In this document: positions 18,533 to 27,994 of the stretch, piece by piece
How positions within the stretch are numbered: the first letter of the stretch is position 1
How the letters are laid out: every line of letters begins with the position of its first letter
Origin: Bacteroides ndongoniae
GTDB taxonomy: Bacteria > Bacteroidota > Bacteroidia > Bacteroidales > Bacteroidaceae
Length of the DNA: 64,000 nt
NCBI RefSeq assembly: GCF_900108345.1
Contig: NZ_FNVV01000014.1
Span: forward strand, 1,054,001 to 1,118,000
Reading direction: 5' to 3'
The notes under the pieces: generated by a model
Seen by the model: the letters and a program-made list of their open reading frames with translations, nothing else
Told to the model about the DNA's origin: nothing
Databases searched by the model: none
Position numbers and translations under genes: made by a program

Positions 18533-18554
18533 TGTAACGTAGAATAAAGTGTAT
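18533..18554 (+). promoter_or_regulatory. Putative HTCS site, copy 2 (near the xylan operon promoter)
   Basis: TGTAACGTAGAATAAAGTGT is the second copy, in the same orientation as that at 18142 with only two base differences over 20. It is followed by GTTACC, an inverted half. It ends about 58 bp before the -7 box at 18612, a usual activator distance. Between the copies (18164-18532) the DNA is AT-rich with no other feature I can support. Confidence 0.55.
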
Positions 18555-18584
18555 GTTACCTATAGGAATGTTTATGATACATTA

Positions 18585-18619
18585 TTTGAAATGAAATACA
18601 AAGCTGATTCGTATCTTTG
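18585..18619 (+). promoter_or_regulatory. Promoter of the xylan operon
   Basis: TATCTTTG at 18612-18619 matches the -7 consensus. TTTG at 18585-18588 is 23 bp upstream, longer than the usual 19-21, as expected for an activator-dependent promoter. It is 38 bp before the GH35 start. Confidence 0.65.
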
Positions 18620-18657
18620 TAAACAGAGATAACATTAAAATTGATACCTGTATCACC

Positions 18658-20373
18658 ATGAAAAAGACAACCCTACTCCTCCTTTTCATTCTGTTGTCGG
18701 CAACCTTATCCACGCAGAAAAGTTCTTTACACAGGGAAGATACATTCACTCAACTCCTTGTCGAGGGAAAACCTTTCCTTATATTAGGAGGTGAACTGGG
18801 TAATTCTTCAGCAGCCTGTACACAAGACATTGAGCGTATCTTTCCGAAACTCCAACGGATGGGATTAAATACTGTACTTGTTCCTGCCTACTGGGATTTA
18901 ATAGAACCCGTAGAAGGACAATATGATTTTACCCTGACCGATAAGGCCATCGAACAGGCTCGGGCAAACAATCTGAAAATAATATTCCTGTGGTTTGGAG
19001 CATGGAAAAACTCCATGAGCTGCTACACACCACTATGGTTCAAGACAAACTATAATAAATATCCGCGAGCCATTACTCAAAACGGTAAGCCGTTAGAAAT
19101 AGCAAGTGCCTTTTCCGACAATGTCCGTCAGGCAGACAACCGGGCTTTCACTGAATGGATGAAACACATAGCCGATGTGGATAAAACACATGGAACAGTC
19201 ATCATGATTCAAATTGAAAATGAAATAGGTATGCTTGAGAGCGCACGCGACTATTCCCAAGCTGCTAATCAAGCTTTCCAGGCACCGGTTCCAGAGAAAT
19301 TAATGAATTACCTGCAAAAGAACAAGAAAAAGCTTCATCCGCAGATGCTGAAAAAATGGGAAGCACAAGGCTGTCCCCGACAAGGTAATTGGCAAGCAGT
19401 TTTTGGTTCAGATATCTATACGGACGAAATCTTTATGGCATGGCACTATGCCAACTATGTAGAAGAACTGGCCCAAACAGCACGTTCCATATACAACGTA
19501 CCTTTATATGTCAATGCAGCGATGAACAGTCGTGGCCGCCAACCGGGAGAATATCCTTCAGCCGGTCCGCTGGCACACCTTATTGATATATGGCACTGCG
19601 GTGCACCATCTATTGACATTCTTGCCCCTGACCTTTACGATAATGGATTCAAGGATTGGGTTGCCCAATACCATCTGCACAACAATCCACTTTTCATTCC
19701 AGAAATCCGACTGGCAGACGATGATGGTGTAAGAGCATTCTATGTATTTGGCGAACACGATGCCATAGGCTTCAGCCCCTTCTCCATCGAGGATGGAAGT
19801 GACTCACAGCAGGCTCCTTTAGTACAAAGCTATGGCAAATTAAAGGAAATGATGCCCTTACTCACCCAATACCAAGGAAAAGGAGTCATGAAAGGACTGC
19901 TGTTTGACCAGGAAAATAAAGAACGTATTCTGCACAATGACGATCTGGTCATTACATGTCGTCACTATTTCACCCTGCCGTGGGATCCGAGAGCTACCGA
20001 TGGAAGCAAATGGCCCGAAGGTGGAGGCATCATACTCAAATTAAGTAGCAAAGAATATATTGTAGCCGGCAGTGGAATCGTTGTAGAATTTGCTAAAAGT
20101 ACAGAAAAGGCATCCGGAAACGCCAAAGAACTGTTAGGCGAAGATGGCTTCAAACTAAAAGGTGAAAACGAGCAACACAGCTACACTGAATCAAAGAAGT
20201 TCCAAGGAAAACGCTGTGGACTCGGTTCCGTTGATGAAATCCAAATCAATCCTGACGGTAGTTTCGGGTATATTCGCCGCTTAAACGGCGATCAGACCCA
20301 CCAAGGTCGTCATGTCCGTATTAGTGTTGGGGACTTCAAAATATTACATGTAAAATTATACGAATACGAATAA
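18658..20373 (+). CDS. GH35-family glycoside hydrolase with DUF5597 C-terminal domain, secreted
   Basis: 571 residues, with a signal peptide at 1-19. A TIM-barrel catalytic domain occupies about 30-365. The acid/base is E189 in IQIENEIG (glutamate after asparagine, clan GH-A rule), and the nucleophile is E349 in FIPEIRL. The remaining 200 residues form a beta-rich domain of the DUF5597 kind. GH35 enzymes remove terminal beta-galactose (some beta-glucosamine or arabinopyranose). In a xylan locus the likely role is trimming galactose-type caps of complex side chains, which is inference. It is the first gene of the operon, with a 25-bp gap to the esterase. The mature N-terminus lacks a lipobox, so it is periplasmic rather than surface-anchored. 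Confidence 0.85.
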   Translation: MKKTTLLLLFILLSATLSTQKSSLHREDTFTQLLVEGKPFLILGGELGNSSAACTQDIERIFPKLQRMGLNTVLVPAYWDLIEPVEGQYDFTLTDKAIEQARANNLKIIFLWFGAWKNSMSCYTPLWFKTNYNKYPRAITQNGKPLEIASAFSDNVRQADNRAFTEWMKHIADVDKTHGTVIMIQIENEIGMLESARDYSQAANQAFQAPVPEKLMNYLQKNKKKLHPQMLKKWEAQGCPRQGNWQAVFGSDIYTDEIFMAWHYANYVEELAQTARSIYNVPLYVNAAMNSRGRQPGEYPSAGPLAHLIDIWHCGAPSIDILAPDLYDNGFKDWVAQYHLHNNPLFIPEIRLADDDGVRAFYVFGEHDAIGFSPFSIEDGSDSQQAPLVQSYGKLKEMMPLLTQYQGKGVMKGLLFDQENKERILHNDDLVITCRHYFTLPWDPRATDGSKWPEGGGIILKLSSKEYIVAGSGIVVEFAKSTEKASGNAKELLGEDGFKLKGENEQHSYTESKKFQGKRCGLGSVDEIQINPDGSFGYIRRLNGDQTHQGRHVRISVGDFKILHVKLYEYE

Positions 20374-20398
20374 CAAACAAGTAAAATATATAAGAAAC

Positions 20399-22114
20399 AT
20401 GCATAAAAATAAAGTTTATATTAAGTTTAGGTTAGGAGTTGCAGTGTTACTTTGCCTTTGCTCTGCCTCAATGGCAGAAGCAAAGGTGAAGTTGCCTGCT
20501 CTTATTTCCGACGGTATGGTGTTGCAACGCGAACAAACCGTCAAAGTATGGGGAACTGCCGATGCGGGCGAAACCGTCACAGTCAGATTTTTAAAAGGAA
20601 AATCGGCTGATAACGTAAAAATAGCCCTTCCTTCTATAACAAAAGGTGGTAAACTAAAAGATACATTTACTGCAACAGCCGACAATTCCGGAAAATGGAG
20701 CATTACACTTCCTCCCATGAAAGCAGGAGGCCCTTATCTCATGTCAGTAAACGACATCGAAATCAAAGACATTCTGATAGGTGATGTATGGCTTTGCTCC
20801 GGGCAATCCAATATGGAATTGCCTGTCAGTCGGGTTACCGATATGTTTGCCGAAGAAATTGCATCTTACAACAACGATAAGATTCGCCACATCATCATTC
20901 CCAAAGTATACAATTTCCATGCACCGCAGGAAGACACACCTCAAACAAGCTGGAAAGCACTGAATCAACAGAATGTGATGCAATTCTCTGCCTTGGCCTA
21001 CTTCTTTGCCAAAGCATCCTACGAGAAGAATGGCATTCCGGTAGGACTTGTCAATTCAAGCTGGGGCGGCACTCCTGTTGAAGCATGGATCAGTGAAGAA
21101 GGTCTGAAAGAATTTCCACTGTACATTAACGACAAACGCCAATACGAAGACGACGCTTTCTGTGCACATATAAAAAAGGTAGAAAGTGAAAACTTCAGCC
21201 GTTGGAATCGGTCGCTTTATTTGGGTGATGCCGGTTTGCACGAATCTACTCCATGGTATGCCACCGATTACGACGACAGCCATTGGAAAAACGTCGACAT
21301 GTTTTCTGCCGACTGGAGCAACAACGGACTAAATCCCATAGGCGGCTCACATTGGTTACGCAAAGACGTTGATATACCACAAAATTATAGCGGCAAGGAA
21401 GCTATCCTGCGTTTAGGCTGTATTGTTGATGCCGATTCGGTCTATGTCAATGGACAGTTTGTCGGAACAACAGGTTATCAATATCCGCCACGTATATACA
21501 AAATACCTGCCGGATTACTGAAAGCCGGCAAGAACAATGTTACCGTCCGCCTCATCAGCAATGGCGGCCAACCGAGCTTTGTTCCGGAAAAGCCATACAA
21601 GATCATTATTCCCTCAGAAGGACAAAACGAAGAAATCAGCCTAGAAGGTACATGGAAATACCGTCTTGGTGCTCCCATGCCCAACGCACCAAGCATGATG
21701 TTCTTCTGCTACAAGCCAGTTTGTCTGTACAACGCCATGATAGCCCCCTTAAAAAACTACACTTTCAACGGAGTAATATGGTATCAGGGAGAATCGAATG
21801 TATCACGGCGTAACGAATATGCATCTTTGCTGACAGCCATGATAGCAGACTGGCGACGCACTTTCAACCGCCAGGACCTGCCGTTCTATATTGTCGAATT
21901 GGCAGACTTCCTTTCCAAAGACGATATTGACGGACGCAAAGCCTGGGCTGAAATGAGGCAGGAACAAGCCAAGGCAGCCAAACAGAATACTCATACTACT
22001 CTCATCAAAAACAGAGACTTGGGTGAATGGAATGATATCCATCCATTAAACAAGAAAACATTGGGTGAGCGTGTAGCAGATGCAGCCTTAAAACAAACTG
22101 ACGACAAAAAATAA
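20399..22114 (+). CDS. SGNH carbohydrate acetylesterase (sialate O-acetylesterase-like, probable acetylxylan esterase)
   Basis: 571 residues, with a signal peptide ending near AEA (28). The catalytic serine is S137 in CSGQSNMEL. The Asp/His pair is D546 and H548 in NDIHP near the end. Between them lies an inserted jelly-roll segment (about 270-400, WYATDYDDSHWKNV), as in CE20-like esterases. It should remove O-acetyl groups, and in this operon acetylated xylan oligosaccharides are the obvious substrate. Oddly, the protein stops 23 residues after the catalytic histidine, whereas relatives I know continue for a further beta-rich segment. The stop is followed normally by the next gene, so this is either a natural short form or an old truncation. 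The triad is complete. Confidence 0.85.
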   Translation: MHKNKVYIKFRLGVAVLLCLCSASMAEAKVKLPALISDGMVLQREQTVKVWGTADAGETVTVRFLKGKSADNVKIALPSITKGGKLKDTFTATADNSGKWSITLPPMKAGGPYLMSVNDIEIKDILIGDVWLCSGQSNMELPVSRVTDMFAEEIASYNNDKIRHIIIPKVYNFHAPQEDTPQTSWKALNQQNVMQFSALAYFFAKASYEKNGIPVGLVNSSWGGTPVEAWISEEGLKEFPLYINDKRQYEDDAFCAHIKKVESENFSRWNRSLYLGDAGLHESTPWYATDYDDSHWKNVDMFSADWSNNGLNPIGGSHWLRKDVDIPQNYSGKEAILRLGCIVDADSVYVNGQFVGTTGYQYPPRIYKIPAGLLKAGKNNVTVRLISNGGQPSFVPEKPYKIIIPSEGQNEEISLEGTWKYRLGAPMPNAPSMMFFCYKPVCLYNAMIAPLKNYTFNGVIWYQGESNVSRRNEYASLLTAMIADWRRTFNRQDLPFYIVELADFLSKDDIDGRKAWAEMRQEQAKAAKQNTHTTLIKNRDLGEWNDIHPLNKKTLGERVADAALKQTDDKK

Positions 22115-22143
22115 ACAGTGCAAATACTAAAAAATAAATATCT

Positions 22144-23556
22144 ATGGAATCTATTGCAAAAACAAACGAAGAATCAAAAGGATTCTACAAACTTTCCTGG
22201 CTTCAACGCATAGGATTCGGCTCGGGAGACCTAGCCCAAAACCTTATCTATCAGACAGTCTGCATGTACTTGCTGATATTTTATACCAACGTATACGGTC
22301 TGAAACCCGAAGTGGCAGCTTTCATGTTCCTGATAGTTCGCGTAGTCGATGTTTTATGGGACCCGCTGGTAGGTGCTTTTGTCGACAAGCACAATCCCCC
22401 GCTGGGTAAATACCGTTCTTATCTGGTATTGGCAGGTATTCCCCTTACAGGCTTTGCCATTCTTTGCTTTTGGAACGGTTTCTCCGGCTCTTTGGTTTAT
22501 GCTTACATTACCTATGTAGGACTGTCCATGCTTTATACATTAATTAATGTACCTTATGGTGCCCTCAACGCATCGCTGACTCGCGACACCGACGAAATCA
22601 CGACATTGACCAGTGTGCGTATGTTCCTGGCCAACACTGGCGGACTGGCGGTAGCTTATGGTATTCCCAAAATTGTAGCAGCCATTTCACCAGACGGAAT
22701 GACCAATACTACAACCAGTGCCCATGCCTGGTTCATCACAATGACCATTTATGGCATAGTCGGACTGGCTCTGCTCATATTCTGCTTCACACAATGCCGC
22801 GAACGTGTCGTTATGGATGCCAAAGAAACCGAAAACGTGAAGGTATCCGACCTCTGGGTCGAGTTCAAACGCAACAAGCCTCTGCGTGTACTGGCATTCT
22901 TCTTCATCACAGCATTTGCCATGATGGCGGTAGGCAACTCAGCAGGATCCTATTACATGATTTATAATGTAAAAGGTACCAGTGACCAAATGGCCAATTT
23001 CATGGCATTAGGTTCTATTCCGGCTTTCATTTTCATGCCACTGGTTCCCTGGATTAAACGGAAAATCGGAAAGCGTGCCATGTTCAATGTATTCTTATCC
23101 GTCGCCATTATCGGTATGGCCATGCTTTATGTGATATCGATGACTCCATCGCTGAAAACTCAAATCTGGCTGGTTTATGTAGCACAGTTCATCAAGTCAA
23201 CAGGTGTTATCGTAGCTACCGGATACATGTGGGCGCTTGTACCCGAAGTAATCTCATATGGAGAATATACTACCGGCAAACGTATATCAGGCATTGTCAA
23301 CGCCCTGACCGGAATCTTCTACAAGGCCGGTATGGCATTGGGAGGTGTAGTGCCCGGACTGGTATTGGCATATGTAGGTTTCGATCAGGAAAATGCTGTC
23401 AGCCAATCTCCTTTTGCAGAACAAGGCATCCTTTGGCTGGTAGCCGTTATTCCTGCTATTCTGTTGGCTCTGGCTATGTTCATCATTTCCAAGTACGAGC
23501 TGAGCGACGAGAAGATCGATGAAATAAATAAAGAAATCGAATTGCGTCATAAATAA
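22144..23556 (+). CDS. GPH-family glycoside/cation symporter (MFS)
   Basis: 470 residues with 12 predicted membrane helices. It has features of the melibiose-carrier/XynP (GPH) family: N-terminal SWLQRIGFGSGDLAQNLIYQ, the cation-site loop RVVDVLWDPLVGAFVDKH, and the central motif YGALNASLTRDTDEITTLTS. It would bring small xylo- or aldouronic oligosaccharides across the inner membrane, driven by Na+ or H+. It sits between the esterase and the xylanase, and the next enzyme but one (GH43) is cytoplasmic, which fits uptake before final hydrolysis. The substrate is inferred from context. Confidence 0.9.
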   Translation: MESIAKTNEESKGFYKLSWLQRIGFGSGDLAQNLIYQTVCMYLLIFYTNVYGLKPEVAAFMFLIVRVVDVLWDPLVGAFVDKHNPPLGKYRSYLVLAGIPLTGFAILCFWNGFSGSLVYAYITYVGLSMLYTLINVPYGALNASLTRDTDEITTLTSVRMFLANTGGLAVAYGIPKIVAAISPDGMTNTTTSAHAWFITMTIYGIVGLALLIFCFTQCRERVVMDAKETENVKVSDLWVEFKRNKPLRVLAFFFITAFAMMAVGNSAGSYYMIYNVKGTSDQMANFMALGSIPAFIFMPLVPWIKRKIGKRAMFNVFLSVAIIGMAMLYVISMTPSLKTQIWLVYVAQFIKSTGVIVATGYMWALVPEVISYGEYTTGKRISGIVNALTGIFYKAGMALGGVVPGLVLAYVGFDQENAVSQSPFAEQGILWLVAVIPAILLALAMFIISKYELSDEKIDEINKEIELRHK

Positions 23557-23618
23557 AACAGCCTAGTAAACAAGAGAAAGGTACTCACAAATTTTACTAA
23601 TTATAATTTTATCGTATC

Positions 23619-24764
23619 ATGAAAATTACGCATGTTATTTTAACATTGTTCGCATCTATGCTAGTAGTTTCCTGCGGCAATGGGAAACAGGCAACTATTA
23701 CGGAAGAGCCTGCTTTGAAAGATGTTTTTGGCGATAAATTTCTGGTAGGCGTAGCTGTCAACGTCCGCCAGTCGTCAGAAGTAGATACAGCCTCAGTGAA
23801 AATCATCAAAAAACACTTCAATTCGATTGTGGCAGAAGACTGCATGAAGAGTGCCAATATCCATCCCGAAGAAGACCGTTACAACTTTGAGCAAGCTGAC
23901 CAGTTTGTGAAATTCGGACAAGAGAATAACATGGCCATCATCGGACACTGCCTCATCTGGCATTCGCAGCTTGCACCTTGGTTCTGTGTCGATCAGAAAG
24001 GAAACAACGTATCGGCCGAGGTGCTGAAGCAACGGATGAAAGACCACATTACTACTATTGTTACCCGATACAAAGGAAAAATCAAAGGATGGGACGTCGT
24101 TAATGAAGCCATTGAAGAAGACGGCTCCTATCGTAAAACCAAATTCTACGAAATATTGGGCGAAGAATACATTCCCCTCGCTTTCCAATATGCCCACGAA
24201 GCTGACCCCGATGCTGAGTTATATTACAACGATTACGGAATGAACGTTCCCGGACGACGTGATGCTGTAGTCAAACTGGTAAATTCGCTGAAAGCAAAAG
24301 GTCTTCGCATTGATGCTGTAGGTATGCAGGGACACATGGGAATGGACTATCCTACCATAGAAGATTTCGAAGCAAGTATGCTCGCTTTTGCAGGAACCGG
24401 CGTAAAGGTAATGATTACAGAATGGGACATGAGTGCCCTGCCTACTGTAAAACGGAGTGCCAATATCTCGGATACAGTTACTTTCCGAAAAGCGATGAAC
24501 CCTTATCCCGAAGCTCTGCCCGACTCGGTATCCGCCGTATGGAACGCACGCATGAAAGCATTCTTCAACCTCTTCCTGAAACATGCCGACATCGTAGAGC
24601 GTGTAACTGCCTGGGGAGTAAGCGATGGTGATTCCTGGAAAAACAATTTCCCGGTACGCGGACGCAAGGAATATCCCCTGCTGTTCGACCGCAACTACGA
24701 GATGAAACCATTCCTGAAAGAACTGATAAACGAAAACAAGACAACTGAAAACCAACCAAAATAA
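23619..24764 (+). CDS. GH10 endo-1,4-beta-xylanase lipoprotein
   Basis: 381 residues. Lipobox VVSC with cysteine 19 indicates a membrane-anchored enzyme. A single GH10 barrel follows without a carbohydrate-binding module. The acid/base is E163 in WDVVNEAI and the nucleophile E268 in ITEWDMS, and substrate-binding histidines are in IGHCLIWHSQ. It cleaves internal beta-1,4 bonds of the xylan backbone and tolerates glucuronic-acid branches, giving aldouronic oligosaccharides for the GH67 enzyme encoded downstream. The residues after cysteine 19 (GNGK) do not match the acidic surface-export signal, so a periplasmic site is possible. It is preceded by 62 bp with no clear promoter, consistent with the operon. 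Confidence 0.95.
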   Translation: MKITHVILTLFASMLVVSCGNGKQATITEEPALKDVFGDKFLVGVAVNVRQSSEVDTASVKIIKKHFNSIVAEDCMKSANIHPEEDRYNFEQADQFVKFGQENNMAIIGHCLIWHSQLAPWFCVDQKGNNVSAEVLKQRMKDHITTIVTRYKGKIKGWDVVNEAIEEDGSYRKTKFYEILGEEYIPLAFQYAHEADPDAELYYNDYGMNVPGRRDAVVKLVNSLKAKGLRIDAVGMQGHMGMDYPTIEDFEASMLAFAGTGVKVMITEWDMSALPTVKRSANISDTVTFRKAMNPYPEALPDSVSAVWNARMKAFFNLFLKHADIVERVTAWGVSDGDSWKNNFPVRGRKEYPLLFDRNYEMKPFLKELINENKTTENQPK

Positions 24765-24783
24765 CCTTTAAAAACAACGCATT

Positions 24784-25755
24784 ATGGAAAAAGAAAAAAG
24801 ATACTTATTCCCGGCCGACTACATGGCCGACCCATCGGTACATGTATTCAACGACCGTATCTACATTTACCCTTCGCACGATTGGGAATGCGCCAATGTT
24901 GAAAACGACAACGGCGACCAATATGTAATGAAGGACAGTCACGTACTTTCGACCGACGATCCCATGCACGGCGAAGTTATCGACCATGGCAAGGCACTCG
25001 ACATTGCCGACATTCCTTGGGCTGGCCGCCAGCTGTGGGACAGCGATGTGGCCGAAAAAGACGGCAAGTATTACCTGTACTTCCCGCTGAAGGACAAGAC
25101 CGATATCTTCCGTATCGGTGTAGCCATCGGCGACCGTCCCGAAGGTCCGTTCATTCCCCAGCCCGATCCTATCCGCGGCAGCTACAGTATCGACATTGCC
25201 GTACTGAAAGAAGGGGAAGATTACTACATGTATTTCGGCGGCATCTGGGGCGGACAACTCCAACGCTACAAGGACAACAAAGCCTTGGAAATCCCCGAAC
25301 TGCCCGAAGGCGATCAACCTGCTTTGCCAAGCCGCGTGGTTAAGCTGAGCAAAGACATGCTTCAATTTGCCGAAGAACCACGTCCGGTACTGGTAGTAGA
25401 CGAAAACGGCGAGCCGCTGAAAGCCAACGACCCGCACCGCTTCTTCGAAGCCAGCTGGATGCACAAGTACAATGGCAAATACTACTTCTCTTACTCTACA
25501 GGCGATACTCACATGCTGTGCTATGCCATTGGTGACAATCCTTACGGTCCCTTTACCTACCAGGGAGTTATCCTGACGCCTGTTGTTGGTTGGACAACCC
25601 ACCACTCCATCGTAGAATACAAAGGTAAGTGGTATCTGTTCCATCACGACAGTGTGCCCTCAGGCGGAAAGTCATGGCTCCGCAGCCTGAAAGTGTGCGA
25701 ACTGGAGTACGACGAAAACGGCCGCATCCTGACCATCGACGGAGGAGGCGAATAA
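24784..25755 (+). CDS. GH43 beta-xylosidase/arabinofuranosidase, cytoplasmic (subfamily 1-like)
   Basis: 323 residues and no signal peptide, so an intracellular enzyme. It is a five-bladed propeller whose three acidic residues can be placed: base D16 in MADPSVH, pKa modulator D137 in YSIDIAV, and acid E222 in RFFEASW. The sequence pattern resembles the GH43_1 group found in Bacteroides xylan loci, which releases xylose (sometimes arabinose) from short oligosaccharides. It follows the xylanase after 19 bp and would act on what the GPH transporter imports. A large stem-loop lies in the 125 bp between it and the GH67 gene. Confidence 0.9.
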   Translation: MEKEKRYLFPADYMADPSVHVFNDRIYIYPSHDWECANVENDNGDQYVMKDSHVLSTDDPMHGEVIDHGKALDIADIPWAGRQLWDSDVAEKDGKYYLYFPLKDKTDIFRIGVAIGDRPEGPFIPQPDPIRGSYSIDIAVLKEGEDYYMYFGGIWGGQLQRYKDNKALEIPELPEGDQPALPSRVVKLSKDMLQFAEEPRPVLVVDENGEPLKANDPHRFFEASWMHKYNGKYYFSYSTGDTHMLCYAIGDNPYGPFTYQGVILTPVVGWTTHHSIVEYKGKWYLFHHDSVPSGGKSWLRSLKVCELEYDENGRILTIDGGGE

Positions 25756-25781
25756 GCAGACGTCCCTGTCAGTAATATATA

Positions 25782-25845
25782 AGAGTGCATAACTTCAGCC
25801 GGCCATCCGGAAAACTGCCTGTGACCGAAAGAAGCTATGCACTCT
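25782..25845 (+). promoter_or_regulatory. 64-nt intercistronic stem-loop between GH43 and GH67 genes
   Basis: Arms AGAGTGCATA (25782-25791) and TATGCACTCT (25836-25845) pair over ten bases. After one A/C mismatch, CTTC (25793-25796) pairs with GAAG (25831-25834). Inside is a smaller CCGG-CCAT-CCGG hairpin (25799-25810). No T-run follows, so it is not a simple terminator. It may set mRNA stability or partial termination between the two halves of the operon. Confidence 0.65.
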
Positions 25846-25880
25846 CTGTTTGGTAAACCAATCCTTAATGATACAAAAGC

Positions 25881-27908
25881 ATGAAACATAAAATCTATCT
25901 TCTTATAGGTCTCCTGTTGTCCTCATTCTCGATCTTGCAGGCCGAAGACGGAAGCCGTCTGTGGCTCCGGCAACCACAGAATGCGCATGCACAAGTCACA
26001 GCCAACAAGCAATCGCCTACCATCGGCCTTGCTACGCGGGAATTGCAGCAGGCGTGGCAAGGAGCACCTGTAACCCTTGAACTGAAAAAGGACAAGCAAC
26101 TGGACAAAGACGGATTCCGCATCCGGCACACTTCGGACGGACTAACCATTACCTCGCCCGACGAAATCGGTCTTCTGTATGGTACCTACCACCTGCTCCG
26201 ATTACAGGCCCTTCAAAGCAACGACCTGAAAACAGACAACGAAATTATCGAAAACCCGGCCTACCAGCTCCGCATCCTCAACCATTGGGACAATATGGAC
26301 CGCACCATCGAACGCGGATATGCCGGCAAATCACTTTGGAACTGGGACGAACTGCCCAACACTCTTTCCGACCGCTATGAAGCCTATGCACGCGCCAATG
26401 CCTCCATCGGCATCAACGGCACAGTGCTGAACAACGTAAACGCATCTCCACAAATATTATCTGCCGAATACCTGCAAAAAGTAAAAGCCCTGGCCGACGT
26501 CTTCCGCCCGTATGGCATACGGGTATACCTGTCTGTCAACTTTGCTTCTCCTATGGTACTCGACAGCCTGCCCACCGCCGATCCTTTGGACAAAGAAGTC
26601 ATCCGCTGGTGGAAAAACAAAACCAAAGAAATCTACAAACTGATCCCCGACTTCGGCGGATTCTTAGTGAAAGCTAACTCCGAAGGCCAGCCCGGCCCTT
26701 GCGACTTCGGGCGCACTCATGCCGAAGGTGCCAACATGCTGGCCGATGCTCTGAAGCCTTATAAAGGTATTGTCATGTGGCGCGCTTTCGTCTACAGTCC
26801 CTCGGATGCCGACCGCGCCAAACAGGCCTATCTCGAATTCCAGCCACTGGACGGACAGTTCCGTCCGAACGTCATCGTACAGGTCAAGAACGGCCCGGTC
26901 GATTTCCAGCCACGCGAACCCTATAGCCCGCTGTTCGGAAGTATGAAGCATACGTCCCTGATGGCCGAATTCCAGATTACACAGGAGTATCTGGGACACT
27001 CCAACCACATTGCCTACCTGGCTCCCATGTGGGAAGAGTTCTTCCAATTTGTACCTGCCACTTCGCAGAAAGCCATTGCCGGCGTCAGCAACATCGGTAC
27101 GGACGCCAACTGGTGCGGACATCCCTTTGCGCAAGCCAACTGGTACGCCTTCGGCCGTCTGGCATGGAATCCGCAACTCGGTTCCGACGAGATTGCAGAC
27201 GAATGGCTGAAGCAAACTATTTATAAGGAAGGAGTAACGGACATCAGCCCGATTCATACCGACCTGAAGAAGATGATGCTCGAAAGCCGCGAAGCCGTTG
27301 TCGACTATATGATGCCACTTGGTCTGCATCACCTCTTTGCCTGGGGACACCACTATGGTCCCGAGCCCTGGTGTAAAGTGCCCGGCGCACGCCCCGACTG
27401 GTTGCCGAGCTATTATCACAAAGCCGACGCACAAGGAATCGGTTTCGACCGCAGCTCGACAGGCAGCAACGCCGTAGCACAATATCCCGACTCGCTGGCC
27501 CGCCTCTACAACAACCTCGCCACCTGTCCCGAAGAATACCTGCTGTGGTTCCACCACGTACCCTGGAGGCACACAATGAAGAGCGGCCGTACCCTTTGGG
27601 ACGAATTGTGCCGCCACTACGATGCCGGTGTGCAACAGGTCAAAAAGTTCCAGAAGACATGGGACAAAGCCGAGGCGTTTGTCGATGCAGACTGCTTCAA
27701 GGATGTACAGTCGCGCCTGAAAATCCAGGCACGCGATGCCGTCTGGTGGAAAGACGCTTGTCTGCTCTACTTCCAACAATTCTCGCAAATGCCCATACCC
27801 TACGACATCGAACGCCCCATACACGAGTTGGACGACTTGGAGAAAGTACAACTCGGTATCAGCAACTACGAATGTCCTTCGGGAGAACTGCTGAACCGCA
27901 ACAGATAA
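25881..27908 (+). CDS. GH67 alpha-glucuronidase, secreted
   Basis: 675 residues, with a signal peptide ending at LQAED (22). It has an N-terminal alpha/beta domain (about 25-125), a central TIM barrel and a helical C-terminal domain. The candidate acid is E268 in KANSEGQPGP, with the base pair D341 and E369. The spacing 73 and 101 residues equals that of E292/D365/E393 in the Cellvibrio enzyme. GH67 removes (4-O-methyl-)glucuronic acid from the non-reducing end of aldouronic acids made by GH10 xylanases, which fits the operon. The product feeds the uronate route, whose dehydratase gene uxuA is next. It is separated from GH43 by the stem-loop and from uxuA by 86 bp. Confidence 0.96.
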   Translation: MKHKIYLLIGLLLSSFSILQAEDGSRLWLRQPQNAHAQVTANKQSPTIGLATRELQQAWQGAPVTLELKKDKQLDKDGFRIRHTSDGLTITSPDEIGLLYGTYHLLRLQALQSNDLKTDNEIIENPAYQLRILNHWDNMDRTIERGYAGKSLWNWDELPNTLSDRYEAYARANASIGINGTVLNNVNASPQILSAEYLQKVKALADVFRPYGIRVYLSVNFASPMVLDSLPTADPLDKEVIRWWKNKTKEIYKLIPDFGGFLVKANSEGQPGPCDFGRTHAEGANMLADALKPYKGIVMWRAFVYSPSDADRAKQAYLEFQPLDGQFRPNVIVQVKNGPVDFQPREPYSPLFGSMKHTSLMAEFQITQEYLGHSNHIAYLAPMWEEFFQFVPATSQKAIAGVSNIGTDANWCGHPFAQANWYAFGRLAWNPQLGSDEIADEWLKQTIYKEGVTDISPIHTDLKKMMLESREAVVDYMMPLGLHHLFAWGHHYGPEPWCKVPGARPDWLPSYYHKADAQGIGFDRSSTGSNAVAQYPDSLARLYNNLATCPEEYLLWFHHVPWRHTMKSGRTLWDELCRHYDAGVQQVKKFQKTWDKAEAFVDADCFKDVQSRLKIQARDAVWWKDACLLYFQQFSQMPIPYDIERPIHELDDLEKVQLGISNYECPSGELLNRNR

Positions 27909-27949
27909 AGATAGCCACCGTAAGATGACTGACTTTAGAAAACTGTGAT

Positions 27950-27957
27950 TATATTTG
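27950..27957 (+). promoter_or_regulatory. Possible internal promoter of uxuA
   Basis: TATATTTG matches the -7 consensus, 37 bp before the uxuA start. No -33 TTTG is at the right place. It would allow uxuA to be expressed apart from the xylan operon when uronates come from elsewhere. Confidence 0.45.
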
Positions 27958-27994
27958 CATCGTTAAACCCACAAAACAATAAATATAATATAGT

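Noticed and set aside
25797..25830. Cobalamin-type riboswitch in the GH43-GH67 gap
   Set aside because: A few words look similar, but the conserved B12-box is not present and the flanking genes have no link to cobalamin.
26664..27851. 395-codon minus-strand frame opposite the GH67 gene
   Set aside because: Coding shadow; the GH67 catalytic residues and spacing are conserved on the plus strand.
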